A stretch of 64,000 nt of DNA from Pictodentalium vernedei (GCA_031216915.1 CM062293.1:152714285-152778284); one strand, 5' to 3'. Shown: positions 21,836 to 33,592, numbered from the stretch's first letter. Notes: generated by a model not told the origin, from the sequence alone. Made by a program: numbers and translations.

Positions 21836-23025
21836 TGTGAAGAGCACACAAAAGGGGATTAGCCTACAAGTTTCTCAATGGGAAACTCAGCGAGATCTGG
21901 GGTCAGATCATGAATTGGAGAACATTCTCCGTCCTGTCAGCAGTCAGGGTCGACTGTTTCCGTTGTGAGAAACTTCATGGAGTCGGAGCCCCTGTCCTCA
22001 CTTGTGGTTTGGAATGCTCCTTCCACACTTCAGCCTGGGTCGGCTGCTGTTACGGCTTCCTCTTCTTCCATGGAAAAGCATGCTAAGGGGTAGAAGCCTG
22101 CAAGTTTCTCAATGGAACACTCTGCGAGATCTTTAGTCAGATCGCAAGTTGGAGAACCTTCCCCGTTCCATCAACAGTCGGGGTTGACTGTTTCCGCTTT
22201 GAGGAACATCAGTGAGTTGGGGCGTCCATTCACGCTTGCGGTCTGGGATGTTCCTTCCACACTGCAGCCAGGGCCAGTTGCAGCCATGGCTTCTTCCTCT
22301 GCTTCATTGACGAAGCATGTTAGACCGCAGACTTGCTGTCCGACTTTGGACGTTCAACTGTTCCACTGAGGCGTTCCCAGTCTTCACCGCCGGAGTTGGA
22401 TTAACCTGCAGCTAGTGGTTCGAGGCATCTACTGGGGTCAGATCTCCGGCCCGTGAGCAGGATATGGTGAAGATAATCGCTGCTCCACAAGCCTCATTCG
22501 CAGACCTGCTGTCGCAGATTGCACAGCTTATCGCAGTGTCCCAGTAGTCACAGGTTCAGCCGTCAACTGTCTCCGGTAGTGAGCTGTGGATGGTGCAGGG
22601 TCGGTCCAGTTATCTGTTCATTCGGATGGTGTTGACCAGGTTTATCAGATGGATCACTCAGATGATGAGAGGGCTACGGAGGTCGATTCTCCATCCCTCA
22701 CGGAACAGAACATGAAGACTATGAATTTTATTCATCAGTTCTTCCAGATCTTGTTCCATCTGAACAAAGTCTGCATTTGCTAGGCAAAAAACAGCTTTCG
22801 TCCTTCAATAAGGTACCGTGCGAAGGAAAGACGAGGTTCTTTCCTTCCCTGGCCATTATGCTCAGGTGTCTAAGGCCTTTGGTCTGCTTAATGACGCCAC
22901 CCTTGACCTAGCAATAGTACAAGAAAGGCAATGATCTATTCTTCACGAATAGAAGATTGCTAGCTCGTTATTAGGCTGAGACAGTTGTCTTGTTTGGAAT
23001 AGGGCTGTTAGAAGGAAAAATTACA
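21836..23025 (+). pseudogene. Decayed DIRS-like relic (ORF1-type text), second family
   Basis: A frame at 22586-22783 reads MNFIHQFF after an acidic stretch, comparable in position and style to LDFVFGFFPDLKP of the DIRS ORF1. The related segment at 60600-61310 also carries RT-like text. The 5' half is a tandem duplication of about 240 bp (21850-22090 and 22090-22330, both with AAGTTTCTCAATGG). A tail GGCTGAGACAGTTGTCTTGTT at 22975 recurs at 61254. There are many stops and frameshifts. Confidence 0.4.
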
Positions 23026-23031
23026 TTTTTT

Positions 23032-23948
23032 AGCTCAACTTTGGCGAAGCCAAATTTGAGCTTATGCCATGGCCAGTCGTCAGTCTGGCCATCTGTCCAT
23101 CAACAATTCAGTATGGCTCGGGCAAGAGGCCGCATTTATGAACCGATCTTTACAAAACTTCTTGGGTACCTTTGTTATGACCGTGGGACGAGAACGAGTG
23201 TTTTTGGGTCCAATCCGAAATTCAAGTTGGCCGCTGGCAGCCATTTTGTACAAAATTAGGTACAATCAGATTTTTGCGTAGAACTTCCATATGAAAGCAC
23301 TGATTTGAATAATTTTTTGTATGAATGTTTAGTACCATGGGATACATCACGTATAATACAGGTTTTTTTCTCGTGCGTAAATTATGCAAATTAGACTAAT
23401 TTTGATGTTTTTTGGTGTTACTTTCAGCACTATAAGTGCAAATGCCAATACGGCTCGAGCAAGAGGCCGTATTTATGAACCGATCTTTACAAAACTTCTT
23501 GGGTACCTTTGGTATCCCCGTGGGACGAGAACGAGTGTTTTGGGGTCCGGTCCGAAATTCAAGATGGCCGATGGCAGCCATTTTATGCAAAATTAGGTGC
23601 AATCAGATTTTTGCACAGAACTTCCATATGAAAGCACTGAATTGAATAATTTTTTGTGTGAATGTTCAGTACCATGGGATACATCACATATAATACAGGT
23701 TTTTTTCTCGTGCAGAAATTATGCAAATTAGGTGAACTTCGATTTTTTCAGTGCTACTTACACACAGTAAGTACACATGTCAATATGGCTCGGGCTAGAG
23801 TCTGTATTTATGAACTGATCTTCTCGAAACGTCTTGGGTACCTTTGTTATCACCTTGGGACGAGAATGAGCATTTCTGGGTGCGGTCTAAAATTCAAGAT
23901 GGCTGCCAGTGGCCATTTTGTACCAAAATTAGGTCTAATCAGTTTTTT
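23032..23948. mobile_element. Tandem-repeat element with AGCTCAACTTTGG end, truncated by a second insertion
   Basis: It starts AGCTCAACTTTGGCGAAGCC after a T run and then has a GTCGTCAGTCTGGCCATCTG leader. Three units of about 331-341 bp follow, with ATGGCTCGGGC or its variants at about 23112, 23453 and 23784. The same unit builds the array at 57585-59574. The last unit stops inside its TTTTTT run, where another element begins. Confidence 0.7.
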
Positions 23949-24613
23949 AGCTCACCGAAGGAAGCTTAACTTATCACTTGCCGTCCGGCGGCATCCGACG
24001 TGAACTTTACATTATCGACTACTCCTCACAAACTACTGGATCAAATTGAACCAAATTTGGTGTGCATGTTTCCTATCATATGACAATTCAAACTTGTACA
24101 AATAAACTTGCCGCACTTACAGGGGGCACCACAAGGGGCATAACTCTGATAGCACCCATGAATTTCTTTCCAAAATTCAAAAAAATCTTCTTCTTCAGAT
24201 CCATGAGGCAGAATTCTTTCTTATTTGGTATATATTATCTCTAGGGGGGGGGGGGGGGGGGGGCAGATTCAAGTCTGTTCAAATGGGCCCCCTGGATTCA
24301 TATTTGGGCTCACTATAGGAGCCCGAATTCGAACTTAGTGCATTTCAGGCAAATTTCTTTAAAAATCTTCTTCTCCAGATCCAGCAGGCAGAATCTTTTG
24401 ATATTTGGTATGCAACATTGTGGGGTGGGTCTGATTCAAGTCTGTTCAAATCGGCCCCCCTGGATTCATATTTGGGCTCACTATAGTAGCCTGAATTCGA
24501 ACTTAGTGCATTTCGGGCAAATTTCTTAAAAAATCTTCTTCTCCAGATCCAGCAGGCAGAATCTTTTGTTATTTGGTATGCAACATTGTTGGGTGTATCT
24601 GATTCAAGTTTGC
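23949..24613. mobile_element. Tandem-repeat element with AGCTCACCGAAGG end, 3' part missing
   Basis: It starts AGCTCACCGAAGGAAGC, followed by a leader and about three units containing CTTCTCCAGATCCAGCAGGC and GATATTTGGTATGCAACA. It also has an 18-20-base G run near 24246. The last unit stops abruptly after GATTCAAGTTTG, where a gypsy pol fragment begins. Same family as 40983-43290 and 49165-52430. Confidence 0.65.
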
Positions 24614-25593
24614 AGGTCGGATACAACTTCTGTGACAATATAAGGGCCTTCCCAGTAGGATTGTAATTTTGGGCTCCTACCTTTAAATCGCCTTTTCTCT
24701 TGCAAGTACACAGCATTACCAGCCTGATAACCATTTAAGTTAGTATTCAAATCATAGTAGGATTTTTGACGGTTACTTGCTTTCAGCATACAGTCCCGTG
24801 CTATACCATGAATTTTAACCATCTTTTGTTGCAGGATTTGAACATATTCATTTTCCGTTACCTCTATATTTTGTTCGGCCGCACCATATATAAGGTCTAC
24901 CGGCAATGTGGCTTCCCTCCCTAACATCATCATGCAGAGGGACTCACCAGCACTTTCATGTATAGAAGACCTGTATGCAAACATAACCAAATGTAAATAA
25001 ATATCCCAGTTTCTTTGACTTTTGGAAATCACCTTACTAAGCATATCTTCAACAGTCCTGTTAAATCTTTCAACCACGCCATCACTTTGTGGGTGATAGG
25101 ATGTGGTCCTGGTTTTGTTAATATTGAGCTTTTTGCACATACATGTGAAAAGCTCTGATTCAAATTGCCTCGCCTGATCAGTTTGAATCTGCATTGGGAC
25201 ACCATATCGGCAGATAAACTCTTCAAGTAATATTGAAGCTACTGTACTAGCTTCCTGATTCCTCATGGGGTATGCTTCCACCCACCGGGTAAAATAATCG
25301 GTCACCATTAAAATATATTTGTTTCCTTTACTGCTCACAGGCAGGGGTCCTAGAATATCACATGCTATTCTCTCTAGTGGTTCTCCCACCAAATATTGCT
25401 TCATTGGAGCACATATTTGCGGAGATGGATTCTTTCTTCCCTGGCACACCTGACACCTAAATATAAAGTTTCTAACTGAATTTTTCATATCCACCCAGAA
25501 GAAACGTCCCCAGTCTCTTGCAACCGTCCGTGTAATTCCCAAGTTATCTGACACTGGTTCACTATGTAATAATCTCAATATTTCTGTCACCAA
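24604..25593 (-). pseudogene. Ty3/gypsy integrase (pol C-terminal part)
   Basis: The minus-strand frame covers a zinc-binding N-terminus, the catalytic core and the GPY module. The zinc domain keeps LLH and CQVC but has SDNLGITRT where most family members have a GHLG-type second histidine, so one ligand appears to be lost. The core has CDILGPLP, QTDQARQFES and GVVERFNRTV, with 35 residues between the second Asp and the Glu (DD35E). LQSYWEGPYIV is the GPY motif. The protein ends at the fusion with repeat DNA near 24614, so any chromodomain or 3' LTR is gone. The true product is a polyprotein, and the marked start is only the first Met. Confidence 0.92.
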
Positions 25594-25859
25594 ACTTTTT
25601 GGTACGATATACCACCAGGAATTTCCACCAGTGATACAATTTTGCCATTTGCAAAATTAAACACCATTTATCAAAGAAATCCTCTCCCACTGTGCCCAAT
25701 AAGCTTTAAGTTCCTTTGATCGATGACATACATCGGCCCACAAGGGTTTCTTACAGTTATCGGGTGATTTCCATCCGATAACTACCGATAACACATTATC
25801 ATCTAGTTGAGTACTTCATAGTTCGTTTGTCGTTTTGGCTTTCAGCCAGGTCTCAGATT
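25594..25859 (-). pseudogene. Ty3/gypsy remnant between RT and integrase
   Basis: Minus-strand text here includes KPLWADVCHRSKELKAYWAQ and then a tryptophan-rich segment that leads into VTEILRLLHSEP of the integrase, with a stop in between. This is the end of the RNase H/connection and spacer. Most of RNase H is missing, so the copy carries an internal deletion as well as end truncations. Confidence 0.75.
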
Positions 25860-26351
25860 CTACTGAGTCTTCCATGTCGTCACTGTCACCATCACACGAG
25901 TGTGTGTTATTGATACAATGTATTTCCAAATGAGTTCTGCTTCTTTTTCGGTCAGTCTAGTCAAAGGTTTAGCTATTTTTGCAAAGTCTTTGATAAATCT
26001 TCTGTAGTAAGAACAGGTGACAAGAAAGCTTCTAAGTTCAGTAACATTCCTGGGTGTTGGCCAGGTCTTGACTACATTAGTCTTCTCCGGTGCAGCCTCT
26101 ATGCCTTTCTCAGATACAACATGACCTAAAAATTTGACTTTTTGTTTAAATAAATGGCATTTCTTTGGGGATATCTTCAATCCCGCTGTACCTATCCTTT
26201 CTAATACTTCATCGAGTCTCTTCAAATGTGTCTCGAACACATCTGAGAAAATTACTATATCATCTATATATAGCAGATAAGTTTGCCATTGTAGTCTATG
26301 CAATACAATTTCCATGAGTTGCTCGAATGTAAAGCAGGTGTTTTTAGTCAA
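25860..26351 (-). pseudogene. Ty3/gypsy reverse transcriptase fragment
   Basis: The minus strand reads FTFEQLMEIVLHRLQWQTYL and then LYIDDIVIFSD (YIDD encoded near 26258-26269), HLKRLDEVLERI, SPKKCHLF, KFLGHVVSEKGI and LRSFLVTCSYYRRFI. These are the palm motif C through the thumb/connection of Ty3/gypsy reverse transcriptase. Everything upstream of FTFEQLM, including the MPFGLCNAPATF box, the protease and gag, is missing. No LTR was found on either side. Confidence 0.92.
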
Positions 26352-26395
26352 GTGTTGTCTGCCTATTCAGGCAGATGACACTGGACTAGAAGCAC
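26347..26395. repeat. Hairpin of the AGTCAAG...CTTGACTAGAA miniature family
   Basis: AGTCAAGTGTTGTCTGCCTATTCAGGCAGATGACACTGGACT folds back on itself. Related centres lie at 38955-39010, 53125-53165, 54410-54440 and 59705-59740. It touches the 5' limit of the gypsy RT fragment. Confidence 0.65.
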
Positions 26396-26419
26396 CTGCT
26401 CAGTGTTGAATTCTCCCCC

Positions 26420-27000
26420 AGCCCAAAGATAGCCAAAACATCACAGCCAGATTACCTGCCATATTACATCACAGGCAAGATAACTCCACTCACGGCTTTT
26501 AAGAGTTAAAGATACCATGAAAGTAATGACAGTTTCTGTTAACACCACTGCAAAAAAAAAAAAAATGGGGTGCTTAATTAAGTTCCAGGTGTATATTTCA
26601 CCACCTTTGATGATGATTCTATTTTTTTAATACTTTCCTTTCAAATTCCAGTGTTGATGCTGCGCTGCAGGCATTTTGTGTGGTAAGTTACTTTTATTTA
26701 ATCTCTGAACAGCTGAAAAACACCTAAAGCTTGAGCCTGATTACTTCTAGCACAATATATGGAGAGCGAGCAGATTTGAAAAAAAAAACACTCATACAAT
26801 CAGTTTTCCACCTCTGCTTTGACTAATATTCTGAGAGAAAGAATAAGAAGCACAAACATAATTTCTGCCAGTGAACCTTCTGATTGAATCCAGAGCTCTA
26901 GAAGAGAAAGTTTGCATTTGATTCCTTACCCATTACTTAACAGGGCCACATAACATCATTCACAAAATTTTCAATAAATAACTCAAAACTTTCATTTATT
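26420..27000. other. No feature recognised
   Basis: AT-rich sequence with short A runs; no supported gene. Confidence 0.4.
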
Positions 27001-27009
27001 ATTGCCTCA

Positions 27010-27500
27010 AAAATATAGCTTGGGACCCCTCATTGGAACAACCTCAACGAGCTTGGCTGTCTTTAAAACTCATCTTCCCATGTACCACAAGAGAGAATGC
27101 CTTGATATTTGGTATGGAACATCTTTTGGTGTATAAGATTAAAGTTTGTTCAAGGGAAGTTGGTAGGTCAATATTTGGGCTCTCTGTGGGGGGCATATCC
27201 ATTTTGGGCTTTGCCCAAAATTTCTATTTCAAAAACCGGTAGGCCAATTTCAACCATATTTGGCATGTAGTATAAGTGGGACTTAAGTAATTGATTGATC
27301 CCCCCTCCCCCCAAAGAAAAAATAAAATGTTTCACAGCCCTGTGGCAACCCCATGGGCTAAACATTTCAGAAGCCCATATATCCCAAACCACATGGAACA
27401 GAGAACTGTTATTTGGTATGAAGCATCCTTAGGCCTAGTAGAAAGGGTTGGTTAAAAGAAATTGCCACCGGTTCTGTCAGGGTGCCCGGTAGAGGGTATT
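27010..27500. repeat. Degraded interior of an AGCTCACC-type tandem element
   Basis: It contains GATATTTGGTATGGAACATC, GGTTGGTTAAAAGAAATTGC and AAAATGATGAGTCAGCATC. Parallel text occurs at 41330-41690 and 43620-43980 within better preserved elements. Confidence 0.55.
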
Positions 27501-28033
27501 GAAAAAATGATGAGTCAGCATCTTTGCAGTAGTTTATCCTGGAGGAATTTCTCATGCGCTGAGAGCCAAGAATAACATATTGGTTTTATCAAAACAATTT
27601 TCTGTCAAACACACGTTAATCTTATTTCAATCACAAAATGAAATTGTTCAGTGAATTTTCTGATTCCCTGACCAAACCTTTTCAATGCTGTGCACATTTT
27701 TGTGTTTTCTGGTTCCTTGGAAAAAATTGATCTGATTCCTGTATGAATATCTTTAAATTAACCCTCTCATGACTTCAGTGTGTTTTCCAGTTTTATTAGC
27801 TCACCAACTTTAGTTGTGTGAGCTTATGGCATGGCTAGATTGGTCGGCGTCGGCGTCAGCGGCGGCATCAGCGTACGTGTCCAATAATGTTAAAGTTTCT
27901 GTTTAGGTCACTTATTCACCCTATTTCCATATCATGGCTTTTATAATGATGCTATATGATGATTATTATCATTTTACCATGATTTAACCCCTCATACCCT
28001 ACATTTTAGACATTTTTCTTGACATTTTTAGTT

Positions 28034-29570
28034 GCGTTTAGTTTTCTGTTTAGCTCAGAATTTCATGTTTAACTAAGTGTTTAGGTCAGCTGCTGTGCTC
28101 CTTCTCTTCCCATGGCACTTATATTCATCATACATGTTCCTCAGTATCATTGTTCCATGATTAACCCCTCATACACTGCATTTTAAACATTTTCTTGACA
28201 TTTTTAGCCGCGTTTCGTTATCTGTTTAGCCCAGAATTTCATGTTTAACCAAGTGTTTAGGTCAGCTGCTGTGCTCCTTCTCTTCCCATGGCACTTATAT
28301 TCATCATACATGTTCCTCAATATCATTGTTCCATGATTAACCCCTCATACACTGCATTTTAAACATTTTTCTTGACATTTTTAGCTGCGTTTAGTTATCT
28401 GTTTAGCCCAGAATTTCATGTTTAACCAAGTGTTTAGGTCAGCTGCTGTGCTCCTTCTCTTCCCATGCCACTTATATTCATCATACATGTTCCTCAGTAT
28501 CATTGTTCCATGATTAACCCCCTCATACCCTGCATTTTAAACATTTTTCTTGACATTTTTAGTGGGGGCACAGTGGCGTCGTGGTAACCAGTTCTCGTCA
28601 GATCACCAAAGTTAAGCAACGTCGAACACAGTTAGCAGTTGGATGGGTGACCATTTCATTGATTGATTCGCTCTCCCGCGTTTTGTCCTTGGGCAAGGCA
28701 CTTAACCCTGATTGCCTACATGGGGGCTCGATGACGCTGTGTACTACGGCATACTGTACGTCGAAGGTGCGCATGTCTTCAACCAATCTAACCCTGCCTG
28801 TGCCGCGGTGCAGCTTTCAGAGTTACGATTTTGGGGAGCTGACAGCTGCTCATCGTTGCTAGGTGGCTCTCTCCGGGTATTCCGGCTTCCTCCACCCATA
28901 AAACTGTCACCGACATGATATGACCCTGGCTGTTAATGTGTCGGTAAACCCAAATAAAAAAAAAAGAAAAAAAAAAAAAAATTGTCATTTTTAGTTGCGT
29001 TTAGTTTTCTGTTTAGCTCGGAATTTCAATGTTTAACTTAGTGTTTAGGTCAGCTGCTGTGCTCCTTCTCTTCACATGCCACTTATATTCATCATACATG
29101 TTCCTCAGTATCATTGTTCCATGATTAACCCCTCATACCCTGCATTTTAAACATTTTTCTTGACATTTTTAGTTGCGTTTAGTTTTCTGTTTAGCTCGGA
29201 ATTTCATGTTTAACTTAGTGTTTAGGTCAGCTGCTGTGCTCCTTCTCTTCCCATGGCACTTATATTCATCATACATGTTCCTCAGTATCATTGTTCCATG
29301 ATTAACCCCTCATACCCTGCATTTTAAACATTTTTCTTGACATTTTAGTTGCGTTTAGTTTTCTGTTTAGCTCGGAATTTCATGTTTAACTAAGTGTTTA
29401 GGTCAGCTGCTGTGCTCCTTCTCTTCCCAGGGCACTTATATTCATCATACATGTTCTTCAGTATAACTGATCCATGATTAACCCCTCATACCCTGCATTT
29501 TAAACATTTTTCTTGACATTTTTATTTGCGTTTAGTTTTCTGTTTAGCTCAGAATTTCATGTTTAACTTA
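28034..29570. repeat. Satellite of about 176-bp units
   Basis: GCGTTTAGTTTTCTGTTTAG or a close variant recurs at 28034, 28210, 28387, 28997, 29175, 29351 and 29528, a spacing of 176-178 bp apart from the SINE interruption. Diverged half-units precede it from about 27890. Confidence 0.92.
28563..28981 (+). mobile_element. 5S rRNA-derived SINE inside the satellite, 13-bp target duplication
   Basis: The head contains AAGTTAAGCAACGTCGAACA and TTGGATGGGTGACC, the box A and box C region of 5S rRNA (internal pol III promoter). From about 28690 the body (GGGCAAGGCACTTAACCC, CTTCAACCAATCTAACC, CCGGCTTCCTCCACCC) is that of the tRNA-headed SINEs in this window. It has an A-rich tail. The flanks are TTGACATTTTTAG (28550-28562) and TTGTCATTTTTAG (28982-28994). 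Confidence 0.9.
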
Positions 29571-30185
29571 GTGTTTATGTCAGTTTCTGTGTTTTAAGAG
29601 GTTGTGTTTAGGTAAGCTTTGTCACATGTTATGAGCCTGTTTGATACAGTTCTTGTGTTTGCCAAAGTTACTATCAAAGAGGAATGTTGGTGAGCTATAG
29701 GGCATTGGCGTCCTTCTTGTTTCATGTTGAACCCTTTCAATGCTGTGCACATATATGTTTTTTATGGTTTCTTGGAAACATCTGATTCTTGTATGCATGT
29801 CTTTAATTTAACCCTCTCAAGACTGCATTGTGAGTTCCAAAGATTTTATTTATGCCATGATCAAACCCTTTCAATGCTCTGCACATATGTTTTTTTCTGG
29901 TTCCTTGGAAACAATTGATCTGATCCCTGTATGAATATCTTTAATTTAACCCTCTCATGACTTCAGTGTGTTTTCCAAAGATTTTATTTCATGTTGACCC
30001 CTTTCAATGCTGTGCACATATATGTTTCTGGTTTCTTGGAAACATTTGTCTGATTCCTGTATGCATATCTTTAATTTAACCCTCTCAAGACTGCAATGCA
30101 GGTTCCTAAGATTTTTAGCTCAACTTGACAAAGTCAAGCTGAGCTATTGCCATCACTTCCTGTCCATCGGCGTACGTACGTACAT

Positions 30186-31250
30186 AGGTACATATGTCCA
30201 CAATTTCCTTTGGCACACCTCACAGGTCGCATTTATGATCAGATCACTTTGAAACTTGGTATGCTTGTTTGGGGTGACCTCTAGATGGGATCTATCGATT
30301 TTCTTCAATTTCCATCAAAAAATGTTGCCGCGGCCAATGTTCTTAGAACTTAGTTTAGTCAGACCTCAATATTTCCCTTTGGCACATCCTACAGGGCACA
30401 TTTATGATTGGATTGCTTTGAAACCTGGTATACTTGTTTACGGTGACCTCTTGATGGGAGCTTTTGATTTTGTTCAATTTCCGTCAAAAAATGTTGCCAC
30501 GGCAACGTTCGTAGAAATTAGTTTAGTCAGACCTCAATATTTCCCTTTGGCACACCCTACAGGGCACATTTATGATCGGATTGCTTTGAAACCTGGTATG
30601 CTTGTTTGGGGAGACCTCTAGATGGGAACTATTGATTTTCTTCAATTTCCGTCAAAAAATGTTGCTGCGGCCAACGTTCTTAGAGCTTAGTTTAGTCAGA
30701 CCACAATATTTCCCTTTGGCACACCCTACAGGGCACATTTATGATTGGATTGCTTTGAAACCTGGTATGCTTGTTTGGGGTGACCTCTAGATGGGAGCTA
30801 TCGATTTTTTTCCATTTTTGTCAAAAAATGTTGCCGCGGCCAACGTTCTTAGAACTTAGTTTAGTCAGAAGACCTCAATATTTCCCTTTGGCACACCCTA
30901 CAGGCCCCATTTATGATCGGATTGCTTTGAAACCTGGCATGCTTGTTTGGGGTGACCTCTAGATGGGAGCTATCGATTTTCTTCCTTTTTTGTCAAAAAA
31001 TGTTGCCACGGCCAACGTTCCTAGAACTTAGTTTAGTCAGACCTCAATATTTCCCTTTGGCACACCCTACAGGGCACATTTATGACCAGATTGCTTTGAA
31101 ACCTGGTATGCTTGTTTGGGGAGACCTCTGGATGGGAGCTATCGATTTTCTTCAATTTCCGTCGAAAAATGTTGCCGCTGCCAACGTTCTTAGAACTTAG
31201 TTTAGTCAGACCTCAGTATTTCCCTTTGGCACACCCTACAGGGCACATTT
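30186..31250. repeat. Array of about 169-bp units
   Basis: TTTAGTCAGACCTCAATATT recurs at 30354, 30522, 30691, 30860, 31032 and 31201 (168-172 bp). The repeated 60-odd-codon frames on the + strand are by-products of the repeat. Each stops in the next unit because the period is not a multiple of three. Confidence 0.92.
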
Positions 31251-31753
31251 ATTAGCTCAACTTGCCAAAGTCAATCTGAGCTATTGCCATCACTTCTCGT
31301 CCGTCGGCATGTACGTACATACGTACGTACGTTGGCACACCTCACAGGTCGCATTTATTTTCATTTCCTTTAAAAAATTATTGTCGTTTTCACCAGCCTT
31401 TGAACTTACTGCATTTGTGTAGCAACTTATCCCTTTTGCACTCTCTGCAGGGTATATTTATGAATTTCCATAAAAAAGAGAAAAAAAACATTGCCACAGG
31501 CAATGACATTCAAACTTAGTGCATTTGTGCATTAACATCTTCCTTTGGCATGCCTCAGAGGGTGCATTCATTATCATGCTGTTTTGAAACTTTGTATGCT
31601 TATGCAGGATGACAAATATAGGAGCTATCAATTTTCTTTTTATTTCCATCAAAAATTGTTGCTGTTAGCAACAGTCTTTGAATTTATTGCATTTGTGCAT
31701 CAGCATTCCTCTTTGACATGGACTACAGGCCACATTTATCAGGACTTTTTTTT

Positions 31754-31789
31754 AGTCCCCTGCTGGCATTGCCAGAGGGGACTATAGGT
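31754..31789. repeat. Hairpin TAGTCCCCTGCTGGC / GCCAGAGGGGACTA
   Basis: A short inverted repeat followed by a GTCCATCTGTCAGTC leader. It resembles the 5' end of another repeat element of the same general plan, within the 30117-32444 element. Confidence 0.6.
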
Positions 31790-32829
31790 TTGCACTCTGT
31801 CCATCTGTCAGTCTATCAGTCACACTTTAGTTTTCCAGACTTTTTTGGAAATGCTTCAACTGAATGATTTCATTCTTGGTAACCTGCTATAGAACGATGA
31901 CTTACAGATCAAGTTTGAGTTTCATGCTGATTGCATTATTCTTGTGTGAGTTATGGCCCTTGGAAATATGGAAAAGCGCCAAAATATCAGTTTTCCGAAC
32001 ATTTTTTTGGAAACGCTTCAACAGAATTCATGCAGATCACATCTAGGTTATAACATTTATATAATTATTAATGCTCATTAGTCCGGTAGGGGACATTGTA
32101 TTACTTCATCGATACGTGAGCTCTTGTTGAACTTGGTGTGCTCATTGGGCGAGACCTTTAGATAAGAGCTATTGATTAGCATTCATTCCTGTGAAAAAAG
32201 TTGTCATTGACAATAACCTCTGAACATACTGCATTTGTGTATCAAAATTCTTCCTTTAGCCAGTTTTACAGTTTACATTTATAAATTCAAGGATTACTCT
32301 TGACGTTGTGCACACACAATGCTGTTATGTTGAAATTTCACTAAATAACATTGGTACCAATGATCTTCAATTTTGCCATTTCACTTGTAACTTACCAAGT
32401 TCAAGTTTGTCAAGTTGAGCTACAGTGTCATTGACACTTTCATTATTGATGCCATGATCAAACGCTCTCAATGCTGTGCACATATATGTTTTTTCTGGTT
32501 CCTTGGAAAAAAATTGATCTGATTCCTGTGTGATTGTCTTTAATTTAACCCTCTCAAGACTTCAGTGTGGGTTTCAAAGATTTTATTGATGCCTTGATCA
32601 AACCTTTTCAGTGGTGTGCACATATGGTTTTTCTGGTTTCTTGGAAAAAATTGATCTGATTCCTGTATGAATATCTTTAATTTAACCCCATCAAGGCTTC
32701 AATGTGGGTTCCAAAGATTTGATTTAATGTAATACTGTTAACGAAAACCTAACCCCCCAAATAAGTCTCCATAAATTCTCTTTCTGTTTTTATTTATTTT
32801 TGATGCTTTAACCATTTTCACACCGGCTT

Positions 32830-33545
32830 AATTTTCTCTCGTTTGAAATCTTTTTATTCTTTAAAACTACTGGACCAAATTCATTCATTTATGGCACAGA
32901 CCATCTTTGGAGTAAACCTTTTCTCCTTTGTTCAAATGAAGCTGCTGCCATCGTCAGGCTGGTGGAATTTACTCTTCTGATTTCTTCCCCCAAATTACTA
33001 TATCCCTTGGGGTGGGGTAAATGCTCCTTAAGCCTAATATGCTTTTATAAGCCACTTGCAATAATGCTTAGATTTCTTGTTTTGAACTTATTTTAGTCAT
33101 GCAGATTCACTTTTTTTCAAAGAAACTCAGCAAGTCAAAATCTGGGCTCCCAAATTTTGGGCTACACTCAAAATACCTTTTTTCAGATCCAATGGGCAGA
33201 TGTGAAACAATTTTGTCATGTAGTATGTAACTGGGTCATAAGTATTTCATTTATGCTGGAATTTTTAATTTATTTTGGGGTGGGGGGGGGGGGGGGTGAA
33301 GGTGGAGGTGATAGAACCACATTAGATGAAAACAAAACAAAAAATTTGCTTGTTGTTTTTTAGTACTTCAAAGCACAGAGCTTGCTAGGAAGCTATTCTG
33401 TGTCCAGCAGAAATGAATGGCCAAAAAAATTGCCGTTGGTTGTGTCATAGCAAATCAAAAAATTACTCTTGCTGCTGATCACTTACTGATACACTCATCT
33501 CTTTTGACAACTTGAGCCAGGTGAGCGTTTTAGGCCTTTCCAAAA
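32830..33545. repeat. Relic of an AGCTCACC-type element
   Basis: AAACTACTGGACCAAATTCA matches the leaders of other copies. AGATCCAATGGGCAGATGTG matches the array unit. CAGGTGAGCGTTTTAGGCC near 33519 matches the 3' end (subterminal inverse plus hairpin). It includes a G run near 33286. Confidence 0.55.
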
Positions 33546-33592
33546 AAATTCTTTGATAACTGAAAAAACAATTCATTTCATGCCTCCAAAAT

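Larger units (their letters stand above)
27798..29721. mobile_element. Tandem-repeat element with AGCTCACCAA ends (Helentron-derived type)
   Basis: It starts AGCTCACCAACTTTAGTTGTGTGAGCT, a stem, then a GGCGTCGGCGTCAGCGGCGG leader and a 176-bp array. Near the 3' end TTGGTGAGCT (about 29690) is the inverse of the 5' AGCTCACCAA. The flanks ...TTTTATT and TCATGTTGA... join to exactly the sequence of an uninterrupted unit near 29984-29996, so it inserted between Ts without a target duplication. It encodes nothing. Confidence 0.7.
30117..32444. mobile_element. Tandem-repeat element with AGCTCAACTTGACAAAG end
   Basis: The 5' end is AGCTCAACTTGACAAAGTCAAGCTGAGCT, a stem. Near the 3' end TTTGTCAAGTTGAGCT (32407-32422) is its exact inverse, followed by the hairpin AGTGTCATTGACACT and TTCATT. 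A second 5' end at 31254 suggests a nested or duplicated copy. The flanks rebuild the 134-bp host unit (AAGATTTT + ATTGATGCC) without duplication. Confidence 0.72.
27660..32720. repeat. Array of about 134-bp units, interrupted by two insertions
   Basis: Units marked by CTTTCAATGCTGTGCACAT occur near 27682, 29733, 29869, 30001, 32466 and 32602. They share TCTTTAATTTAACCCTCTCA and TCCAAAGATTTTATT. Spacing within uninterrupted stretches is 132-136 bp. The elements at 27798-29721 and 30117-32444 split what was one array. Confidence 0.85.

Noticed and set aside
23069..23645. Frames reading RGRIYEPIFTKLLG-type peptides
   Set aside because: The same peptide recurs in every 335-bp unit here and at 57.6-59.3 kb, with frame loss between units, so it is repeat-derived.
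30256..31200. Repeated + strand frames of 60-120 codons with near-identical peptides
   Set aside because: They arise from the 169-bp satellite, whose period is not a multiple of three. Each frame ends in the next unit, and there is no domain.
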